Positions 1 to 6,992 of a stretch of 13,434 nt of DNA are shown here, one piece after another. The notes below the pieces were generated by a model. The model was not told where the DNA came from and did no database searches. It worked only from the letters and a program-made list of their open reading frames with translations. Each line of letters opens with the position of its first letter. Within the stretch, counting starts at the first letter, position 1. The stretch comes from Clostridiaceae bacterium. Lineage in GTDB: Bacteria; Bacillota; Clostridia; Oscillospirales; Acutalibacteraceae. The position numbers and the translations under genes are program-made. The stretch is taken from assembly GCA_016295895.1 (NCBI GenBank), contig JAEDKI010000039.1:1-13434 (forward strand). Reading direction: 5' to 3'.

Positions 1-4
1 TTCG

Positions 5-39
5 CCTCCCGCGGGACGGGAAACCCGTCCCCTACGAGG
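5..39. repeat. GC-rich palindrome, possible dispersed intergenic repeat
   Basis: A perfect 8-bp inverted repeat, GGGACGGG (13-20) and CCCGTCCC (24-31), flanks a 3-base loop. An outer 4-bp pairing (CCTC 5-8 with GAGG 36-39) across a 4x4 internal loop extends it. It is far more GC-rich than the AT-rich DNA just downstream. No T-run follows it on the plus strand, so it is a poor terminator in that direction. REP/MITE-like GC palindromes of this look are scattered between genes in gut Clostridia; assigning this one to such a family is from memory and inference. It may continue left of the window. Confidence 0.5.
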
Positions 40-130
40 AAAAACCAACAAAACGATAAATTCCGATTTTCAAGGGACAGCCCACAACGTCCCGAATATG
101 CATAATATATTATATTGTTCAAAAAGCCTA

Positions 131-159
131 TGGATTTTATTATTAATTCATGTTATAAT
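131..159 (+). promoter_or_regulatory. Promoter, extended -10, for the 198-2697 operon
   Basis: A perfect -10 TATAAT (154-159) is preceded by TGT, giving the extended -10 TGTTATAAT (151-159). At 17 bases spacing the -35 position holds TGGATT (131-136), a weak 3/6 match, as is common with extended -10 promoters. Predicted transcription start is near 166, about 30 bases before the start codon at 198. A Shine-Dalgarno GGAAGGA lies at 181-187. Confidence 0.6.
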
Positions 160-197
160 AAGCATCAGATTTTATTTTACGGAAGGATGACATACTG

Positions 198-1412
198 ATG
201 AAATATGCGGTTGTTCTTTATGACGGAATGGCTGACTATCCCGTTCCCGCTCTCGGCGGCAAAACTCCCATGGAGCTTGCAAAAAAGCCGATCTTTGATT
301 CGCTCGCCAAAAAAGGCAGAGTCGGCATTGTCAAAACGGTTGCCGACGGTCTGAAGCCCGGCAGCGATGTTGCAAATCTCAGCGTTCTCGGCTATGACCC
401 CAAGGTCTGCTACACAGGCCGCTCTCCGCTTGAAGCAGTCAGCATCGGCGTTAAAATGGCAGACGATGATGTTGCTCTGCGCTGTAATGTCGTTACGCTC
501 AGCGATGAGGAAAACTACGGCGACAAAACCATGCTCGATTATTCCGCAGGCGATATTTCAAGCGCCGAGGCGGCTGAAATAATCAAAACCGTTCAGGAGC
601 ATTTCGGCAACGATGAATTCACTTTTTACAGCGGCGTGAGCTACCGCCATTGCCTTATCTGGCACGGCGGCACAACCGAGCTTGGCAAAATGACTCCGCC
701 GCATGACATTTCGGGCAGGGTTATCGGCGAGCATCTTTCAACCGCTCCGAACGCCGAAAAGCTTATAAAAATGATGCAAGAAAGCTATGAGCTTCTGAAG
801 GATCATCCCGTCAACAAAAAGAGAATAGCCGAGGGCAAGTCTCCCGCAAACTCGATCTGGCTCTGGGGCGAGGGCAGAAAGCCGTCGCTTGCTTCGTTTG
901 AAAAAACCTACGGCGTTAAGGGCAGTATTGTTTCCGCCGTTGACCTGCTTAAAGGCATCGGAATCTGCGCAGGCATGAGCACTCCCGAGGTTGAGGGCGC
1001 AACCGGCTACATTGACACGAATTTTGAGGGCAAGGCGAACGCCGCCGTTGAAGAATGGAAAAACGGCAAAGACCTTGTTTATATCCACATTGAAGCTCCC
1101 GACGAGTGCGGCCATCGCAACGAGCCGGAAAATAAAGTCAGAGCAATCGAGCTGATTGACGAAAAGGTTCTGCCGATTATTCTTGACTACCTCAACGGCT
1201 GCGGCGAGGATTATAAAATAATGATTCTGCCCGACCATCCGACTCCCATTGCCACTCAGACTCATGCGGGCGACCCCGTTCCGTTTATGATTTACCATAA
1301 GAACGCCGAAACCGACAGCGGCGTTGATTCGATAAATGAAAATTCAGCTAAAGCAACGGGAGATTATGTTGCCGTCGGTCACGCGCTGATGAAAGAATTT
1401 CTGGAGGACTAA
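198..1412 (+). CDS. Cofactor-independent phosphoglycerate mutase family protein (proposed homoserine kinase)
   Basis: A 404-residue protein of the alkaline-phosphatase superfamily, archaeal-type iPGM branch (ApgM-like; the bacterial subgroup TIGR02535 was named 'proposed homoserine kinase'). Visible signatures: YDGMADYP near the start with metal-binding Asp9; GSDVANLSVLGYDP with the nucleophile Ser62; the metal-ligand motifs APDECGH (Asp302, His306) and PDHPTP (Asp346, His347), then THAGDP (His356). The two-metal phosphotransfer site therefore looks complete, and the length is normal. The start is ATG with GGAAGGA ten bases upstream. The next gene, only 4 bases downstream, is an O-acetylhomoserine sulfhydrylase, so a role at homoserine is as plausible as the glycolytic interconversion of 3- and 2-phosphoglycerate. 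Family is certain; substrate is not. Confidence 0.9.
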   Translation: MKYAVVLYDGMADYPVPALGGKTPMELAKKPIFDSLAKKGRVGIVKTVADGLKPGSDVANLSVLGYDPKVCYTGRSPLEAVSIGVKMADDDVALRCNVVTLSDEENYGDKTMLDYSAGDISSAEAAEIIKTVQEHFGNDEFTFYSGVSYRHCLIWHGGTTELGKMTPPHDISGRVIGEHLSTAPNAEKLIKMMQESYELLKDHPVNKKRIAEGKSPANSIWLWGEGRKPSLASFEKTYGVKGSIVSAVDLLKGIGICAGMSTPEVEGATGYIDTNFEGKANAAVEEWKNGKDLVYIHIEAPDECGHRNEPENKVRAIELIDEKVLPIILDYLNGCGEDYKIMILPDHPTPIATQTHAGDPVPFMIYHKNAETDSGVDSINENSAKATGDYVAVGHALMKEFLED

Positions 1413-1416
1413 AAAA

Positions 1417-2697
1417 TTGGGATATAGAATCAACACAAAATGTATTCTCAGCGGCTATTCGCCGAAAAACGGAGAGCCGAGACAGCTCCCCGTCTATCAG
1501 AGCACAACTTATAAATACGATTCGAGCGTTGAAATGGGAAAGCTTTTTGACCTTGAATCCGAAGGGTATTTCTACACAAGGCTTCAGAATCCGACAAATG
1601 ACGCTGTTGCCGCAAAAATTGCCGACCTTGAGGGCGGCGTCGGAGCAATTCTGACTTCATCCGGTCAGGCGGCTTCGTTCTATTCGGTCTTCAACATTGC
1701 CGGAGCGGGCGACCATATAGTCAGCTCTGCCGCAATTTACGGCGGAACATACAATCTTTTCAATGTCACCATGAGAAAGCTCGGCATTGACTTCACCTTT
1801 GTCAGCCCTCACGCAAGCGAGGAGGAGCTGAACGCCGCATTCAAGCCCAACACCAAGGCGGTTTTTGCCGAAACCCTTTCCAACCCCGCTCTTGAAGTGC
1901 TCGACATCGAAAAGTTCGCTTCGGTGGCTCATGCCCACGGCGTTCCTCTCATCGTTGACAACACCTTCCCCACCCCTGTCAACTGCCGTCCGTTTGAGTT
2001 CGGCGCAGACATCGTCACCCACTCAACAACAAAATATATGGACGGTCACGCCACAAGCGTCGGCGGATGCATTGTTGACAGCGGCAACTTTGACTGGACT
2101 CAGAACGACAAGTTCCCCGGGCTGACAACTCCCGACGATTCATACCACGGCATAACCTACACCGAGCGTTTCGGCAAGCTTGCATATATCACAAAAACGA
2201 CGGTTCAGCTCATGCGTGACCTCGGCTCTGTTCCGTCTCCTTTCAACGCATTCCTGCTCAATCTCGGGCTTGAAACCCTGCCTCTGAGAGTTGAAAGGCA
2301 TTGCCAGAACGCTCTGAAGGCTGCGGAATTTATCCGTGACAGCGGCTGTGCGATTGAGGTTAACTACCCCGGCATGGAGGGCAGCCGAGGCTATGAAACA
2401 GCCAAAAAATATATGCCCAACGGCACAAGCGGAGTTATTTCATTCAGAATCAAGGGCGGCAGAGACGCCGCAACAAAATTCATGGACAGCCTTAAGATTG
2501 CCGAAATCGCAACTCATGTTGCAGACGCAAGAACCTGCTGCCTGCACCCGGCGAGCACAACTCACCGCCAGCTCACGGCTCAGGAGCTTATCGACTGCGG
2601 GATTTCAGACGATCTTATCCGTCTTTCCGTCGGCATTGAGCATATTGACGATCTTCTTGAAGACATCGGCAATGCTCTTGAAGCTTCGCAAAAATAA
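1417..2697 (+). CDS. metY: O-acetylhomoserine sulfhydrylase / aminocarboxypropyltransferase (MetY-like)
   Basis: A 426-residue PLP enzyme of the Cys/Met metabolism family. It is expected to condense O-acetyl-L-homoserine (or another activated homoserine) with sulfide to make homocysteine for methionine synthesis in the cytoplasm. Family signatures: the PLP-phosphate-binding YTRLQNPTNDAV segment (Tyr53, Arg55), LEGGVGAILTSSGQAA, VDNTFPTP with PLP-ring Asp181, and HSTTKYMDGH with Schiff-base Lys206. The length fits MetY better than the shorter MetB/MetC enzymes. Translation starts at TTG (1417), 4 bases after the upstream stop, using GGAGG (1403-1407) inside the end of the upstream gene; this implies translational coupling. 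A cystathionine gamma-synthase activity cannot be excluded by sequence reading. Confidence 0.9.
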   Translation: MGYRINTKCILSGYSPKNGEPRQLPVYQSTTYKYDSSVEMGKLFDLESEGYFYTRLQNPTNDAVAAKIADLEGGVGAILTSSGQAASFYSVFNIAGAGDHIVSSAAIYGGTYNLFNVTMRKLGIDFTFVSPHASEEELNAAFKPNTKAVFAETLSNPALEVLDIEKFASVAHAHGVPLIVDNTFPTPVNCRPFEFGADIVTHSTTKYMDGHATSVGGCIVDSGNFDWTQNDKFPGLTTPDDSYHGITYTERFGKLAYITKTTVQLMRDLGSVPSPFNAFLLNLGLETLPLRVERHCQNALKAAEFIRDSGCAIEVNYPGMEGSRGYETAKKYMPNGTSGVISFRIKGGRDAATKFMDSLKIAEIATHVADARTCCLHPASTTHRQLTAQELIDCGISDDLIRLSVGIEHIDDLLEDIGNALEASQK

Positions 2698-2720
2698 AAT
2701 AACGAATATAATGTAACAAT

Positions 2721-2754
2721 GCGGGCAGCTCCTTTCGGGCTGCCCGCTTCTTTC
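2721..2754 (+). terminator. Hairpin downstream of metY
   Basis: The stem GCGGGCAGC (2721-2729) pairs perfectly with GCTGCCCGC (2739-2747) across a 9-base loop and is followed by the pyrimidine-rich TTCTTTC. It lies 24 bases after the metY stop. The T-run is interrupted, so it is a moderate intrinsic terminator. Confidence 0.65.
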
Positions 2755-2788
2755 AAAAAAACGGCGGGCGTCTTTCAACGCCCGCCGT
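2755..2788 (-). terminator. Intrinsic terminator of the secreted-protein gene
   Basis: On the minus strand the 10-bp stem ACGGCGGGCG/CGCCCGCCGT (arms 2779-2788 and 2761-2770, 8-base loop) is followed at once by seven T residues (2755-2761 read in reverse). It sits 14 bases past the stop of the 2802-4175 gene. Together with the adjacent hairpin 2721-2747 it insulates two convergent genes. Confidence 0.85.
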
Positions 2789-2801
2789 TATTAAACAGCG
2801 A

Positions 2802-4175
2802 TTATTTATTGAGCATGCCAAGAAGTCCTTCAATTGCCTTGCCGATCTTGCCCCAGATATCGCTGCCCAAAACCTTGCTGATAAGCTTGGGGATATCGTT
2901 GAGGAGATAATTGAGAACTTTTTCAAGACCCTCTTTGATCTTGTTCAGAGTGTCATTAACGGGGCCGACCTTGATCTGATAAATCTTTTCAACGGTCTTA
3001 ACGGTCTCCCACTTATTGCCGCCGATAAATCTTTCAAGTCTGTAAGTAACCTTGACATTTATGGTCTTTCCGGCGTTATCTTTTCCGGGAGTGAAGGTTC
3101 CCTTGAGACCCTTAACGCCTGAACCCGAAAAGTCTGCATCGGTCTTGTCGCCTGCCGTGAATGACTGGGGAACAAGTCTTGTGTCACCGAATTCAGCGTT
3201 TGTGCCTGTGCCGTAGGTATCGCCGTTAACGGTGAAGGTCTGGCTTTCGTTGGCATAAACCTTGCCTGTGGGGGCAATGAATGTGCATCTGCTGACATCG
3301 GCCTGATAGCTTGCTCTTGTGTTCGTCTTTACATTGAGAGCATCGCTGATTTCGCCGGGCTCCTGATTTGTTTTAAGAGCATATCTTGCGATGATGCTGT
3401 AGGATGTGTCGGGAGTGAGCTTTGTGAAGCTGCCGCTTGCATCCCATGTTGCACCCTTATTGATTGAAAATTCAACGCCTTCAACAGCCTGAACAACGAT
3501 TTCGGTGTTGGTCTTGTTGATAATAACGGGAGCTGCGGGCTTGCCTGCGGGAGGAGCCATCTTTGTTGTTACGGTTGTTTTAACTTCTTCACTTGCATAG
3601 GAAACATTGGCAACAGCCTTTGTTCTGACTGCAACTGTATAAGCTGTTTCGGGAGCAAGACCCTTGAACTCAACAACATCGCCCCAGTCAACAAGAACTT
3701 CGCCTGCTGCATTTGTGAGCTTATACTCACAGCCGTCAACCTTGTTAACGGTTATGGAAGTTGACTTAATTGCTGTGGGAACGGGAGCAGCGGGAGTTTT
3801 GCCTTTTTTGAGAATGATTACACTTGCAGTAACAAATACGGTTTCATCGTCTGCACTTACTGCTTTAATTGCATATGTTGTGCCGTAAACCAGATTGCTG
3901 AATGTCCAAGCGCTTCCGTCAACGGTCTGACCCTTATCGCTCTCTGCACATTCGGGAGTAAGCGTTATCTGATTGATGCTTGAAATATCATATTTAACGC
4001 CTGCTTTTTTGAATGATTTGGGAACGATTATCTTATTATACTCTCCGTCCTGATACGGTGCGAACTCGTCGCCCTCTGTCGCTGCGCTTACGGAAATTGC
4101 AAGTCCCGAGCAAAGCATGAGCAATGCAAGGAGCAATGACAGAGCTTTTTTGGTTACTGATTTGGTTTTTGTCAT
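2802..4175 (-). CDS. Secreted protein with fibronectin-III-like repeats, function unknown
   Basis: A 457-residue exported protein. Residues 1-31 form a signal peptide: a Lys-rich start, a Leu-rich core (11-29) and a likely cut after SVSA. No lipobox (Leu-Met-Leu precedes Cys22) and no LPxTG motif. Residues about 126-206 and 211-287 are two related Fn3-like modules, each opening with PAAPV and carrying a 'F-x-x-L-x-P-x-T-x-Y' signature (GLAPETAY, KLTPDTSY); a degenerate copy may precede them. A separate beta-rich domain (about 288-410) is followed by a tail of about 45 residues that looks like an amphipathic helix (IPKLISKVL, IGKAIEGLLGML). ATG at 4175 is chosen because GGAGG lies 8-9 bases upstream and the predicted transcript begins near 4220, so the longer frame from 4247 cannot be translated. 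Probably a surface or adhesion protein; ligand unknown. Confidence 0.8.
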   Translation of the reverse strand: MTKTKSVTKKALSLLLALLMLCSGLAISVSAATEGDEFAPYQDGEYNKIIVPKSFKKAGVKYDISSINQITLTPECAESDKGQTVDGSAWTFSNLVYGTTYAIKAVSADDETVFVTASVIILKKGKTPAAPVPTAIKSTSITVNKVDGCEYKLTNAAGEVLVDWGDVVEFKGLAPETAYTVAVRTKAVANVSYASEEVKTTVTTKMAPPAGKPAAPVIINKTNTEIVVQAVEGVEFSINKGATWDASGSFTKLTPDTSYSIIARYALKTNQEPGEISDALNVKTNTRASYQADVSRCTFIAPTGKVYANESQTFTVNGDTYGTGTNAEFGDTRLVPQSFTAGDKTDADFSGSGVKGLKGTFTPGKDNAGKTINVKVTYRLERFIGGNKWETVKTVEKIYQIKVGPVNDTLNKIKEGLEKVLNYLLNDIPKLISKVLGSDIWGKIGKAIEGLLGMLNK

Positions 4176-4200
4176 TTTATTTTCCTCCGTTTTATATTTT

Positions 4201-4217
4201 CTTCCGATTTTCGGAAG
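4201..4217 (-). promoter_or_regulatory. Stem-loop at the 5' end of the secreted-protein mRNA
   Basis: CTTCCGA (4211-4217 read in reverse) pairs perfectly with TCGGAAG (4201-4207 read in reverse) around a 3-base loop. It falls within the first 20 bases or so of the transcript predicted from the promoter at 4227-4235. It may protect the mRNA 5' end; a regulator site is the alternative. Confidence 0.45.
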
Positions 4218-4226
4218 TATATTGTG

Positions 4227-4235
4227 ATTATAACA
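4227..4235 (-). promoter_or_regulatory. Extended -10 promoter for the secreted-protein gene
   Basis: Read on the minus strand, TGTTATAAT carries a perfect TATAAT (4232 to 4227) and the upstream TGn element. No good -35 is seen at 16-18 bases. Transcription would start near 4220, leaving a leader of about 45 bases before the ATG at 4175. The same 9-mer is the -10 of the promoter at 151-159. Confidence 0.6.
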
Positions 4236-4335
4236 CATCATTTTCAAAAATGGAATAGTTATTTTTTAACATTTTATTAAATTTGCGGCAAAATACGGCT
4301 TTAAATTTCTTAATTTTATATTAAAATAATTTTTA

Positions 4336-4364
4336 TTGACTTTTTAAGCGGTTTTTATTAGAAT
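4336..4364 (+). promoter_or_regulatory. Sigma-A promoter for the 4397 gene
   Basis: TTGACT (4336-4341, 5/6 match) and TAGAAT (4359-4364, 5/6 match) are separated by exactly 17 bases. Predicted start near 4371, about 26 bases before the ATG. This is the best full-consensus promoter in the window. Confidence 0.75.
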
Positions 4365-4396
4365 TTTCTTGATAAAACTCAAAAGGAGAAGAAGAA

Positions 4397-4846
4397 ATGA
4401 ACAAAGCTGATTATGCAAAAGAGCTTTTTGAAAGCGGATGCAACTGTTCTCAAGCCGTATTCTGTGCATTTCACGACCGCACAAGCCTCTCAAAAGATGA
4501 GGCGCTCCGCCTTTCCGCAGGCTTCGGCGGCGGTTTCGGCAGAATGAGAGAGGTATGCGGCGCATTCAGCGGGCTGACCATGGTGCTTTCAAATGAATTT
4601 GCCTGCTCCGACCCCTCGGATCACGAAAAAAAGAAAGAAATGTATGCCCTCATTCAGAAAGCCGCCGAGGAATTCAAAAAAGAGAACGGCTCAATCATTT
4701 GCAGGGAGCTTCTCGGACTTTCCGAAAAAACCTCATCTCCCGAGCCGGAGAAAAGGACGGGAGAATACTATAAAAAGCGCCCCTGCGCCGAAATTGTCCG
4801 ATGCGCCGCTGAAATAGCCGAAAAATTAATTGAAAACGCAGAATAA
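4397..4846 (+). CDS. C_GCAxxG_C_C family putative redox protein
   Basis: A 149-residue cytoplasmic protein of the cysteine-motif family called C_GCAxxG_C_C (Pfam PF09719), predicted to be redox-active; no biochemical role is established. Visible: N-terminal helix AKELFESGCNCSQAVFCAF with Cys15, Cys17 and Cys23; a glycine-rich GFGGGFGRM segment (42-50); VCGAFSG with Cys54; Cys70; Cys102 in SIICREL; and a C-terminal RPCAEIVRCAAE with Cys130 and Cys136. Eight or more cysteines in 149 residues suggest a metal cluster or disulfide exchange. The length is normal. ATG is preceded by AAGGAG (4383-4388). It has its own promoter at 4336-4364 and no close partner, so it may be monocistronic. Confidence 0.85.
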   Translation: MNKADYAKELFESGCNCSQAVFCAFHDRTSLSKDEALRLSAGFGGGFGRMREVCGAFSGLTMVLSNEFACSDPSDHEKKKEMYALIQKAAEEFKKENGSIICRELLGLSEKTSSPEPEKRTGEYYKKRPCAEIVRCAAEIAEKLIENAE

Positions 4847-4899
4847 TTTTTATTTTTCGCTTGTATCATTTATTAATATATGATAATATACTATTACCT

Positions 4900-4905
4900 T
4901 ATAAT
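4900..4905 (+). promoter_or_regulatory. Possible -10 element before the isomerase gene
   Basis: A perfect TATAAT lies 28 bases before the ATG at 4933, in the AT-rich 4847-4932 gap, but the base run at the -35 spacing (TATATG) is poor. No terminator hairpin is seen after the gene ending at 4846, so read-through from upstream is an alternative. Confidence 0.35.
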
Positions 4906-4932
4906 TTACCGCTTTTAGGAGTGATTTTTGAA

Positions 4933-5757
4933 ATGAAATTGCCCGTTGCCGTTCAGCTCTATTCCGTCAGAGACGAGATGGAGAAGGATTTTTACGGCAC
5001 AATTGAAAAAATGAAAGAGCTTGGTTATGACGGCGTTGAATTTGCCGGTCTTTTCGGTCAGAATCCCTCTGAAATCAAGGCTTTCTGCGAAAAGACGGAA
5101 ATTGTTCCCATTTCCGCTCATGTTCCCTATTATGACATGCTCGCCGACCCCGAGGGGGTTCTCTCCGACTATGCCGAGATCGGCTGCAAATATGTTGCCG
5201 TGCCTTATCTGACCGAGGAATGCAGACCCGGAACCGACGGCTTCGATGCTACCGTTGAGGGAATCCGCAAAATCGGCGAAGCCGCAAAAAAGCTCGGAAT
5301 CCAGCTTCTCTATCACAACCACGATTTCGAGTTTGTGAAGCTCGGTGACGAATATGCCCTCGACGTGCTTTATTCAACCATTCCCGCCGATCTGCTCAAA
5401 ACCGAGATAGACACCTGCTGGGTCAATGTCGGCGGAGAAAATCCTGCGGAATATATTGAGAAATATACGGGCAGAGCCCCCGTTGTTCATCTCAAGGATT
5501 TCAGAATGAGCGGCAAGACAGGCGGCAAGCTTTATAACCTTATCGGCATTGACGACGGCGGCGAGGAGGAAGCCGAGGAAGCATTCTCATTCATGCCCGT
5601 CGGCTACGGCGCTCAGGATATGCCCGAAATTCTTTCGGCGTGTGAAAAGGCGGGCGCAGAGTGGGTTGTTGTTGAGATTGATTCTCCCCCCAAGGGCGAA
5701 ACTCCCCTTAACTCTGTCAAGCTCAGCCGTGAGTATCTCAAAACATTGAATTGGTAA
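4933..5757 (+). CDS. Sugar phosphate isomerase/epimerase, xylose-isomerase-like TIM barrel
   Basis: A 274-residue cytoplasmic protein of the AP-endonuclease-2/xylose-isomerase-like TIM-barrel superfamily, which includes IolE and hydroxypyruvate isomerase. Conserved pieces: VQLYSVR at the first strand (7-13), GYDGVEFAG with Glu36, AHVPYYDM, LLYHNHDFEF with His128 and His130, KTEIDTCW with the metal-binding Glu158 and Asp160, VVHLKDF with His186 and Asp189, and the terminal VVVEID strand (Glu248). These form the usual divalent-metal site. ATG at 4933 follows AGGAG (4917-4921); a frame from TTG 4861 is open but adds 24 residues that do not fit the barrel. The downstream oxidoreductase starts 23 bases later, a pairing frequent in inositol and rare-sugar catabolism. 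Exact substrate unknown. Confidence 0.85.
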   Translation: MKLPVAVQLYSVRDEMEKDFYGTIEKMKELGYDGVEFAGLFGQNPSEIKAFCEKTEIVPISAHVPYYDMLADPEGVLSDYAEIGCKYVAVPYLTEECRPGTDGFDATVEGIRKIGEAAKKLGIQLLYHNHDFEFVKLGDEYALDVLYSTIPADLLKTEIDTCWVNVGGENPAEYIEKYTGRAPVVHLKDFRMSGKTGGKLYNLIGIDDGGEEEAEEAFSFMPVGYGAQDMPEILSACEKAGAEWVVVEIDSPPKGETPLNSVKLSREYLKTLNW

Positions 5758-5780
5758 AAATATAAAAGAGAGGTATTGCT

Positions 5781-6920
5781 ATGTCAGAAAATATTCTTGA
5801 TAAATTCAAAGACGCTCCCTCAGACGAAAAAGTCAGAGATTACAGCAAAAAGCTCAAGGTCGGCATTATCGGAACAGGCTGGATTGCCGAGGCTCATGTC
5901 AAGGCTTATCAGAAATGCCCCGATGTTGAGATTGTTGCCGCCGCAGACCTTGTTCCCGGCAAAGCCGAGGCTTTCTGCGAAAGATACGGCGTTGACAATG
6001 TTAAATTCTATCCGAGCCACAAAGAGCTTATTGATGCGGGCGACTGCGACGCAGTCAGCGTTTGTACTTATAACGCAACCCATGCGGAATGCGCAATTTA
6101 CGCTCTTGAGCACGGAGTCAGCGTTCTGCTTGAAAAGCCCATGTGCGTTACTCTCGATGAAGCCGTTGCAATCTGCAAGGCTGAAAAGGCGAGCGACGCC
6201 GTTCTTTCAATCGGTTTTCAGCCCCGTTTTGACGAAAACATGAAAATGCTCAAAAGAGTTGTTCAGTCGGGCGAGCTTGGCAAGATTTATTATATTCAGA
6301 CCGGCGGCGGCCGCCGCAGAGGAATCCCCACCCCGTTCGGCACTTCATTTATCGAGAAAGAGACCGCAGGCATCGGCGCACTCGGCGATATCGGCTGTTA
6401 TTCTCTTGACATGGTGCTCAACTCAATCGGCTATCCCAAGCCGCTGACAGTTTCGGGCTACAAATCCGATTTCTTCGGCAAGAGCCCCGAATATGAGCAT
6501 CACGATGTTTTCGGCGTTGACGATTTCGCCGCAGGCTTTATCCGTCTTGAGGGCGGAATCATCCTTGATTTCAGAATCGCATGGGCGATGAACCTTGACA
6601 CACCGGGCGATACCATCATCATGGGCACAAAAGGCTCGGTCAGAGTTCCCTCAACCGAATGCTGGAACGGCAGTATCGGCGGACCTCTCGTTATTTATCA
6701 CGAGATCGCAGGCGAGCAGATTGAAACAGTTATTCCCGAAAAGAAGAATTCGGCTGACTGCTTTGACATCAAGATCCGTTCCTTTGTTGACGCAGTCAAA
6801 GAGGGTGGCGAAGCTCCCGTACCCTGCAGCCAGATTCTTTATAATCAGGCTATCATCGACGGCATTTCCCGCTCGGCAGAGCTCGGCAGAGAAATTGAAA
6901 TCGAGATTCCCGAGATATAA
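5781..6920 (+). CDS. Gfo/Idh/MocA family NAD(P)-dependent oxidoreductase
   Basis: A 379-residue sugar or cyclitol dehydrogenase. After an N-terminal extension of about 25 polar residues comes the Rossmann fold, VGIIGTGWIAEAH (Gly31-x-Gly33 for dinucleotide binding), a VAAADL acidic strand end, VSVCTYNATHAE, and the catalytic EKP motif with Lys119. The C-terminal substrate domain has GALGDIGCYSLDM, where Asp203 is kept but the usual His position is Tyr207, as in glucose-fructose oxidoreductase-type members. The ATG has GAGAGG (5768-5773) upstream. It probably works with the adjacent isomerase in oxidising and isomerising one carbohydrate; no transporter or kinase is nearby to name it. A strong hairpin at 6942-6975 ends the unit. 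Confidence 0.9.
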   Translation: MSENILDKFKDAPSDEKVRDYSKKLKVGIIGTGWIAEAHVKAYQKCPDVEIVAAADLVPGKAEAFCERYGVDNVKFYPSHKELIDAGDCDAVSVCTYNATHAECAIYALEHGVSVLLEKPMCVTLDEAVAICKAEKASDAVLSIGFQPRFDENMKMLKRVVQSGELGKIYYIQTGGGRRRGIPTPFGTSFIEKETAGIGALGDIGCYSLDMVLNSIGYPKPLTVSGYKSDFFGKSPEYEHHDVFGVDDFAAGFIRLEGGIILDFRIAWAMNLDTPGDTIIMGTKGSVRVPSTECWNGSIGGPLVIYHEIAGEQIETVIPEKKNSADCFDIKIRSFVDAVKEGGEAPVPCSQILYNQAIIDGISRSAELGREIEIEIPEI

Positions 6921-6941
6921 TATTATATATACATTAATTAT

Positions 6942-6984
6942 ACGGGCTGTGATGCTTGGATGCGTCGCAGTCCGTTTTACATTT
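6942..6984 (+). terminator. Intrinsic terminator of the isomerase-dehydrogenase operon
   Basis: The arms 6942-6955 and 6962-6975 form a continuous 14-bp RNA stem (three G-U pairs included) with the 6-base loop TTGGAT. A T-rich tail (TTTACATTTT) follows from 6976. It lies 21 bases past the stop at 6920. Confidence 0.75.
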
Positions 6985-6992
6985 TCCCCCTA

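Noticed and set aside
187..198. Tiny upstream frame ATG-ACA-TAC-TGA overlapping the first gene's start
   Set aside because: Its ATG directly abuts the GGAAG ribosome site with no spacing, so initiation there is unlikely.
738..1298. 186-codon open frame on the minus strand inside the mutase/kinase gene
   Set aside because: Fully antisense to a well-conserved gene; its translation has no family signature and it has no fitting ribosome site or promoter.
4176..4247. Upstream extension of the secreted protein to ATG 4247
   Set aside because: It lies upstream of the predicted transcription start, puts 24 polar residues before the signal peptide, and the ATG at 4175 has a strong ribosome site.
4861..4932. 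Upstream extension of the isomerase from TTG 4861
   Set aside because: AT-rich promoter-like DNA, residues outside the TIM-barrel family, and AGGAG fits the ATG at 4933.
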